Shown one piece after another: positions 57,360 to 64,000 of a stretch of 64,000 bases of DNA. This DNA is from Neoceratodus forsteri (Eukaryota; Chordata; Ceratodontiformes; Ceratodontidae), in NCBI GenBank assembly GCA_016271365.2, contig JADMNL010000028.1:58422001-58486000 (forward strand), read 5' to 3'. Both the position numbers and the translations under genes were made by a program. How positions within the stretch are numbered: position 1 is the stretch's first letter; each line of letters starts with the position of its first letter. The notes below the pieces were generated by a model that worked only from the letters and a program-made list of their open reading frames with translations, was not told the origin of the DNA and did no database searches.

Positions 57360-58425
57360 AAAAGTGGAGTCCTGGTTCACAGAACACCAACTTGTCCTAA
57401 ACTACAAAAAAAAGACAACAGTGATGCTTTTTGCCAACCCCCAGAATCAACATAAGGACCATTCCCTCAGCATCCTCAACTCCCAGTGTCAACCACGTGA
57501 CCAGGCTACCTCCTTCAAGTACCTTGGTATCCACTTGGACTCACCTCTTAATTTCCACAGCCACATTCATCACCTCCACACCGCTGTCAGTACCAGGATC
57601 AGCTTACTCCACTGGGTCAAACACTACCTCACCCCCGATGCCCTCCTTCTTGCTGTCTCCTCCTCCTCCGTCCTTGCCCTCATCGACTACAGGATCCTAA
57701 TCTACGGCACGGCTGACACCACATCCCTGCAGACAGTTAGAATAACCCTCAACTAGGCCTGCCGCCTTATATTAAGCTGTGATCGCTACACTCACACATG
57801 TTCCCTCTACCAGCAGTCCAGCTGGCTGAACTTCGACAACAGACTCAAATACCACACCTGCCTCATGGCTAAAAAGATCTCCACTAGGCTACCCCCAAAT
57901 TCGCACCCCTCCACAACACACCTCCCCCTAGCAAATCATCAACTCAAATTAAATCCCATTTCTCATTCCTCACCCCTGAACCTCACTTGACAGCGATCTT
58001 TGCCTACTGAGCCCCGCTCTGGATGAACGCCACTCCTTACCTCATTACATCCGAACCCAAACTCAGCCTCTTTAAAACCCTCCTCAAGGACCACCTCCAG
58101 ACCAACAATGGCTGCGACTGTCCCTAATCCCCTGTACTCTTGACAATGGACTCTCCTCCTGCAACCCCCAGTCCCAGCTCTATTACCCAAATAAGAGTAG
58201 TCCCCTATTCTCACAGTTCCTGTTGTACTAGACACTATCAGGCCTATGTTCTGGCTACGACTGACTCTTGTTTCAATGTTTATCTACTGTAACACATTAT
58301 GTACCCAAATTGTGTATGTCGACCTAACTGCTGTATATTTGTCTACTGAGGTGGTGCCTTTGGAAATGAGTCTCTGACTCAAAGGACATAAACCCGAAAT
58401 GTTCAATAAATAAATAAATAAAATT
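57360..58425 (+). mobile_element. L2/Rex1-like LINE 3' fragment with (AAATA)n tail
   Basis: A 130-codon frame at 57364-57756 holds SWFTEHQLVLNYKKKTTVML, SFKYLGIHLDSPLNFHSHIH and the RT thumb. CRLILSCDRYTHTCSLYQQ follows after a stop at 57754. The element ends CCCGAAATGTTC and AATAAATAAATAAA near 58400-58423. The 5' truncation at about 57360 removes the active site. Confidence 0.82.
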
Positions 58426-59198
58426 TCAAGCCAGGGGCACAACTACTAGCAGGAAATGATTCAGGAATCAGATCTGTTGTCAAGGTGCTAAGGAAGAGTA
58501 TGTGAGACTACACATTTACCCAGGAGCTACAGAGAAGGAAAAGTGATGGGAGGTAGAGGGAAATAGAGGAGCAGGCAGAGAGGAGAGCTGGGGAAGGGGG
58601 AATTTAGAGTGAAAACTAATGAGGTCAAGGTGAAGTGGAATAGAAAGTCTAGCAGTGTAATGTCCAGGGGAGGGGGAGGCAGGAAGTAGCAGAGGGGCTG
58701 GGGGTAGTAGACTGGGATGCAGCCAAGGCAAGGGGCTAGGGAAGAATTAGGTCCCGCAGTCGCAGCCACTGTTGGAAGTAAGTAGAGCACGTAGTTTTGA
58801 CTTAAAGGGTCCCAGCCTGAGTTCCTTTTGTGCCTCCATGTTGGGGGCATTGAGCCAGAGAGGCGCACGGTACTTGTATGAGCGCTGACCTTGTGCGGAC
58901 CAGTGGAAGGGTACTTTTTACCCCTTTTATTTTATCTCTTTTTTTATTTACCCCTTACTATGACTGGCCATGTTAAATAGAATTAAAATTAATTATCTTC
59001 CAGGGTTCCTATTTCCAATTCAAACTATCGCTATAAAATTAAACACAAAGATTTTTCTGATAAACTAAGTAAAAGTATTTCTCAATTTCTTGGACAAACA
59101 GAAGCCTAGTCTTATACCAGATCATGTGATCAGAGGGGGGGCCATATAAAGTGTGTATGTGTATATATGTGTGTGTGTGTGTATATACATACATATAC

Positions 59199-59239
<41 letters not shown>

Positions 59240-60540
59240 TATATATACACACACACACACACATAGAATAATGGGGTCATCACAAGACCCTTTCACTCGT
59301 TTGCATATTACCCCCATACACATAGTATAGACCACTTGCATTTGGTGGTACAAAAGCCCCTAGTACTGCACATTATGTTCCACAGACCCTCTATGGGGGG
59401 GATTATCGTTGCCGAATGTTTGCTGCTACTATAATGTCGCCCAGCTAGAGCCCTTATAATGCATTCTGTCAGCAGCTCGACGGCACTGAGTGGCAGGGGA
59501 TCACTCTGGCTTGCTGACTATCCAGGTCTCGCTCGGAGCCCAGAATGTCAGCAGCAGAGGCCGGAAAGGAAATCTTGGAGCATCTGTGCAGATGCTCTCC
59601 TACCAGGAAGGCAAGGTTAGCATAGACACATATCCAGTAACACCTAGGGATACCCAGTACAGGTTCCACTGGCAGCACAGGTGACTACACACTGCCTGAC
59701 ACTCCCTTAGGATAGTCTCTTGCGTGAATGCTTACTCTGGGTTGGTGAGAGGGATAAGAAAACCGAGGACAATTCCCTCTGATTGGCACAGGGTAATGCA
59801 GCAGGCCTATCACTTCCCATGCTTACAGGCGCTCCAAAAAGTTGACCCCCTTCCCCAATACTGACACTTCCAATATGCCTCGGTCTCCCTTCGACCAGGT
59901 GGCAGCTGCTCCGAAAGGAAGTCAGGAGAGCCCCGCCACGGGGGACAAACTGTGGTTGTCTGGACTGGCTGGGTCAGTCAGAGACAAAGGATCATCAGTA
60001 CAATTGGGAGAAGCCTTTATGCAGGAAGAAGAAGGAACAACCAGAACTACATGGTGCGAGCATCACAGGCAACAGAGAGACTAGCAGGAAAAATGCGATA
60101 CATACCTTCAACAGCAGGGTATTAGATAGCCGGTATAGCACAGCAAAATGCTACGCATAACAGAGGGTCATGCAAACTATTTTCTGAGCTGCACAGCACT
60201 AAACTGCTTAACATGTTTAAATGTTTTTACATATTCAAAACCCATTAAACATTTTTAATTTTTCTAATCAATTTGTAATAAGTGCAATTGGTTTTCACAG
60301 TTGATTAGCACTAGCAACTGCAAAACTGCTAATCAATTTTTTCAGCTTCCCTGAACAGCCACCAATAGTTATGGTAAGAATTGAATTTTCTCAGCTGGGT
60401 GTTTGAGATCATAAGGGATTTTTATTTAATTTCACAACAAGGTGTACAGTTGAAATCTGGAGCATAACACATAAAATCAGGATGTAAAAACAACCTGTTA
60501 CTTTTCATGCCAATACAATAACAGATATTAATGCACTTAA
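58426..60540. other. Unassigned sequence with one large compound microsatellite
   Basis: 58530-58740 is purine-rich. 59395-60160 shows anonymous sequence with an 80-codon frame (59842-60084) that has no recognised domain. I cannot assign a repeat family. Confidence 0.3.
59150..59262. repeat. Compound (TG)n(TA)n(CA)n microsatellite
   Basis: Alternating purine-pyrimidine tract: TG repeats, then TA repeats (about 59200-59220), then CA repeats, almost palindromic overall. Such tracts can extrude cruciforms or adopt Z-form. Confidence 0.92.
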
Positions 60541-61300
60541 TTCATTAGGCAATATAAAGGTTTGCTACAACGGAAGAAAACGAAATTCAGTATCTTGGAG
60601 ATTTACTATCAAAGTATTTTTGACTTGATCAAATGTCTGAAAAGTGATATGAAATACCAAAACAAGATTTCTTCCTTTTTTTTCAGATCTTTACTGCGGA
60701 GATCACTGTGCATTCAAACAGCTGGGCACACATCTGCTGTTACCTCCCCCGTCCCCAGTAAAAACAGAAATTATAAGTACTAATAATAGAAGAGAATTAG
60801 ATGGTAGAGTCTAAAATTTAATAATGGGTTATAATACAAACTTATTTAGAGGAGCTTAGCACTCAATGGGAGGAGGATCCCAGTATTAAATCTACTCCAT
60901 CTCAATGGAATTATGTTCATAAATCTTGGATGAATGTCTAAATGTTCTCCAGATCAAGACAGATCCAATTTAATACATCTTCCATAGTTTACTCTGCACC
61001 TAAAATATATAATACAATTAATCCTGCCAACCATCCCAACATACTCTGTGTAAGCAACAAGACTGTTACTTGTAATAAACTGAAACCCTTTAAGGATAAA
61101 ATTAAAACTGTCTCAGTACAGTCTGTAGCTTTTTGCTTTAAATTAATCCAGAACGTATTTACTTTGGTGCATCAACTGTCAAAACCACAGTCAGGGAGTG
61201 GATGTGAACACTCAACGATTTGGCCATGATAAATGTAAAGCTGTGCATTATGAAAAAATGGCTAGATGATGAACTCCTATGTGTCCAAATTTGGCTGAAT
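60541..61300 (+). pseudogene. L1/Tx1-like ORF2 C-terminal remnant
   Basis: Reading frames near 60840-61080 give STQWEEDPSIKSTPSQWNYV, then SRQIQFNTSSIVYSAPKIYN and NPANHPNILCVSNKTVTCNK. These resemble the C-terminal region of L1-type ORF2 (Trp-rich block and Cys-containing end). It may be the far end of the fossil that starts at 54780. Assignment is tentative. Confidence 0.45.
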
Positions 61301-61619
61301 ATGTTTCTAGATGGTACTGGGAATGGAACAAGCACATCATACATTAGTGAATCATGAGAATACGTTTCTTGAAATATAGCAATTTGGTGATTTATATAAA
61401 AAATATGAACATAGGATCGATGAACACTGCTCCATCTGCTCTGGCTCCTTATCTCCCTCTGACATCACAATCCTCTGCTTTCAACATTATAGTCACTTCC
61501 ACAGAAAAACACTACATCACACAGATTGTTGTGTCGACTGAAGACAAACAGCCAGTGCAGATGAAGTCTAGGGAACCGTGATCCTGTTTTCATGTTACTG
61601 TACAGTTATAAAGAAAAGG

Positions 61620-61775
61620 TGAAGCTAAATAAAAGCTTGGGACAGGGTAAGGGATACTGGGAAGCGGGAGGGGCAGCTGCGAGATGTGGGGCTAGCTGAA
61701 CATTTGAGTAGACTCAATAGACCATGAGGCCTGTTTCTACTGGCAATTTCGTATGTTGGTATGTACATGTACATA
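61620..61775 (+). repeat. CR1-like LINE 3' tail fragment
   Basis: GAGTAGACTCAATAGACCAT near 61709 followed by GGCCTGTTTCTACTGGCAAT and TATGTTGGTATGT has the form of a CR1 3' end. Only about 150 bp are present. Confidence 0.5.
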
Positions 61776-62208
61776 TACATTTATACAACAGGGGTGGGAG
61801 CTAAATCTGTGAGATAAACCATGTTATTCTCACTAGTGAGATAAATGACATTTATCACATGGCTCATGCAAAATATCACCATTAGCGCAAAATTATTGCG
61901 CGATTGAATACCATTGCACAATATGTATTATGCAATTGCACAAAACCCTCACGCTATTCAGTGCAAATGGTTACTTTTGCACAATTCACCAACAATAGGG
62001 GCCCTTACTATCGTCGGATACATGATAGACAGTGACATGGAAAACATGCTTGCTTTTAGAGTGACCTCAGGATTAAGAACTCGCTACTTCGCCACCCGTG
62101 AATATCCAGAGGTCACCGAAAGGAGTGAAAATATTTTCCATGTCACACTCATACCCATAATGTATCCCATATACACACACACGCACACACACAGACACAC
62201 ACACATAC

Positions 62209-62250
<42 letters not shown>

Positions 62251-62872
62251 TACACACATTCATTTCACAAAAACTTCATTAATGCATCAGTTAGGGTTCA
62301 TATTAAAGCAACAAAAGTAGGGAAATGAGATGTTAGGGTTCCCAACCAACTGTGCCACTCCACCCCACCCTTTTACTTTTTATACTTTATTTTTATTCAT
62401 TTGACAATGAACATACAAGTACATTCTTTGATTCCAGGTATAGGATATGTCACACGATACAGTATGATAGGTAATACAAAGCCCTTCTTTCATTGTTACA
62501 ACACCATGGGGGAAATATGCATCATCTATCTGTATATTCCGTAATCTAAACAGTATAGGCATTTGCAGCAAGGCCATGGACAACCATACCTAAATAAAGT
62601 TATGCAAAGTCCAGAGAGTTCCTTCTTTTCAGATGGCCTCACATCATTTAACCTATTCCAGGAGTCCATGACAAGGCCAAAAAAAAAAACAGAATATTCC
62701 CTTTCATAAAAAATAATGGCAATGCCCCCCAGAATTGCTCTCAAACATCCTTAGACATCAAATTTGAATGTGTGTTAGAAAATATAGCAGTAAACGTTCC
62801 CAACACTTATATCCAACAATTATCCCAACCTAAGTTTCACCACTAGATGGTAGCAACAACCTCAAGTTAAAA
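61776..62872. other. Unassigned sequence with a microsatellite
   Basis: 61800-61990 has short palindromic motifs (TATCACATGG, ATTATTGCGCG). A (CA)n(TA)n tract lies at 62171-62250. No gene was recognised. Confidence 0.35.
62171..62250. repeat. (CA)n(TA)n microsatellite
   Basis: A CA-rich run followed by a long uninterrupted TA run. Confidence 0.9.
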
Positions 62873-63369
62873 GAAAAAATTACTCACCACAGTAATCTTC
62901 TTTCTTCCAAGGGGTCCTTTAGCATCAGTAACTATAGCAGTTAGCTGGCTAGGTGCAACTGCCCCAGAGGTATGCCTTTAAGAGAATTCATTTAAATGAG
63001 CTTGAGCATCAGCCAATCAAAAAACAGGAGGGGAGTGAGCTGAGTGAGAGCAGCCTGAAGGGCTTCAGAATTTTTTCGAAGAAAATGGGCCCATGCCCCA
63101 AAAATGAATCAACAGGATTCAAAACACATGAAAATGTTCGAAAACTGGAAACAGATAACAACAACCTGAGCATGAAAATCATTAATAAAAACCAAAATTT
63201 TGGTAAGATAACTGATTACAGAGCCCTTCTCTTGACAGGTGAACCAGGGAATAAGGGTGGGAGCTTACTGATGCTAAAGGACCCCTTGGAAGAAAGAAGA
63301 TTATTATGGTGAGTAATTTTTTCTTCTTACCCCAGAAGTGCTATAGCATCAGTAACTACAGCAGACTAC

Positions 63370-63780
63370 CGAGCAGAACCAAGTGGCTGGTGGGCAAAGA
63401 ATCTACTTAGGAAAGAGGCTCTGCAGAACCGCCCTGCTAAATTTGGCGTCAGATCTGGTCTGCACATCCAGACTGTAGTGTTTCCCAAAGGTGTGCATGG
63501 ATTTCCAGGTAGCTGCTTTGCAGACATCCAGGAGGGGTATGTCCCTTGCTGCTGCCACTGAGGCTGCAGTACCCCTAATGGAGTAGGCCCTGAGCCCTAC
63601 CTACAGCTGATGACCAGCCTTTTCATAGCAGAATCTAATGCAAGAGACCAAACCAGCGGGAAACAGTGCTCTTGGTAGCTGGTCTTCCTCTGCCTACATC
63701 CCCGTAAGTGATGAACAACTGAGTGGAAGAGCCTCTGGACTGCCTAATATGCTCTAGACAATAAAAGAGGGCTCTTTTGA
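63370..63780 (-). pseudogene. DIRS 2 tyrosine recombinase C-terminal fragment
   Basis: Minus-strand reading: RALFYCLEHIRQSRGSSTQL near 63735-63775, YGDVGRGRPATKSTVSRW near 63650-63695, then in another frame IRGTAASVAAARDIPLLDVC near 63530-63585 and WKSMHTFGKHYSLDVQTRSD near 63450-63510, ending AVLQSLF. This is the C-terminal half of a DIRS YR domain. Order and spacing match DIRS 1 at 47100-47480. The N-terminal half is cut off by the CR1 insertion. Confidence 0.82.
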
Positions 63781-64000
63781 CATACGAACATATGAAGAAG
63801 CCAGCAGAAGAAGGCAATTTGGTCTATCAAGTCTACCCGTATTATAGGGTCCACAGCTTGAGCTAATGCCCCTGCCCTCCCTCCCACTCCTGTCATACTC
63901 CCTACCCATGACCTTTGCCTTCCCCCAATGCCTATCCCAGCCTCTCTTAAAGCTGCCCACTGTCTTCAACGAGATGACCTCTTCTGGCAGTGCATTCTAA
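63781..64000 (-). mobile_element. CR1 LINE copy 8, 3' end; continues past window
   Basis: GCCAGCAGAAGAAGGCAATT near 63798 and GGGTCCACAGCTTGAGCTAA near 63847 match the 3' end of copy 5 (39196, 39243). Minus strand. Only the 3' untranslated part and the start of the RT tail are inside the window. Confidence 0.9.

Larger units (their letters stand above)
62873..64000 (-). mobile_element. DIRS retrotransposon 2 (3' part), a different family; runs off window
   Basis: The left terminus is near 62873 (TTACTCACCACAGTAATC). An internal complementary region at 63264-63365 contains the inverse of that terminus (GATGCTAAAGGACCCCTTGG, GGTGAGTAATTTTTT) joined to a second terminus sequence (CCCAGAAGTGCTATAGCATC). 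A tyrosine recombinase follows on the minus strand. Sequence is clearly different from DIRS 1. It is interrupted at 63781 by CR1 copy 8. Confidence 0.85.

Noticed and set aside
29419..64000. Search for further TAF4 exons upstream
   Set aside because: No minus-strand segment with splice sites matched recalled TAF4 sequence. A short or low-complexity exon could still have been missed.

Overview
This window is vertebrate genomic DNA. It lies inside the introns of one host gene, TAF4 (TFIID subunit 4), which runs on the minus strand. Three small coding exons with matching GT/AG splice sites are readable at 29225-29418, 16617-16736 and 4519-4638, in transcription order. They encode consecutive, collinear pieces of the glutamine/alanine/threonine-rich part of TAF4, upstream of the TAFH domain. 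The two complete introns are about 12.5 and 12.0 kb. The upstream intron is at least 34.6 kb, unless it holds exons I could not see. No bacterial, plasmid or organelle gene is present.

Almost everything else I can identify is transposable-element sequence, much of it nested. Eight CR1-clade LINE copies are recognisable, on both strands. The best preserved (about 43480-54295, plus) carries an ORF1 with an SGNH/GDS-type esterase domain, an APE-type endonuclease and a reverse transcriptase. It is split by a 5.8-kb DIRS tyrosine-recombinase retrotransposon (46741-52551, minus) and by a 0.56-kb LINE 3' end. A second, different DIRS element begins at about 62873 and is itself broken by a CR1 that runs off the window. 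A 3.9-kb hAT-type DNA transposon (20781-24688, 8-bp target duplication) splits another CR1. Also present are a decayed Tc1-like element, L2/Rex1-like LINE fragments, an L1/Tx1-like fossil, a MIR-like CORE-SINE, two families of tRNA-derived SINEs, and two large fold-back (palindromic) elements.

The region 7480-10290 is a highly diverged minisatellite with a unit of about 26 bp. It reverses orientation near 9765, so it forms a long inverted array.

Organism: large TAF4 introns, CR1 dominance, MIR-like and conserved-domain SINEs and DIRS elements (unknown in mammals and birds) point to a non-mammalian, non-avian vertebrate with a large genome. An amphibian, perhaps a caecilian, is my best guess at low confidence; a fish or a non-avian reptile is not excluded.

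The genes do not form a pathway. The biology here is one housekeeping transcription-factor gene whose introns hold successive, datable transposon insertions. Exact element ends are approximate unless a target-site duplication or junction is stated.
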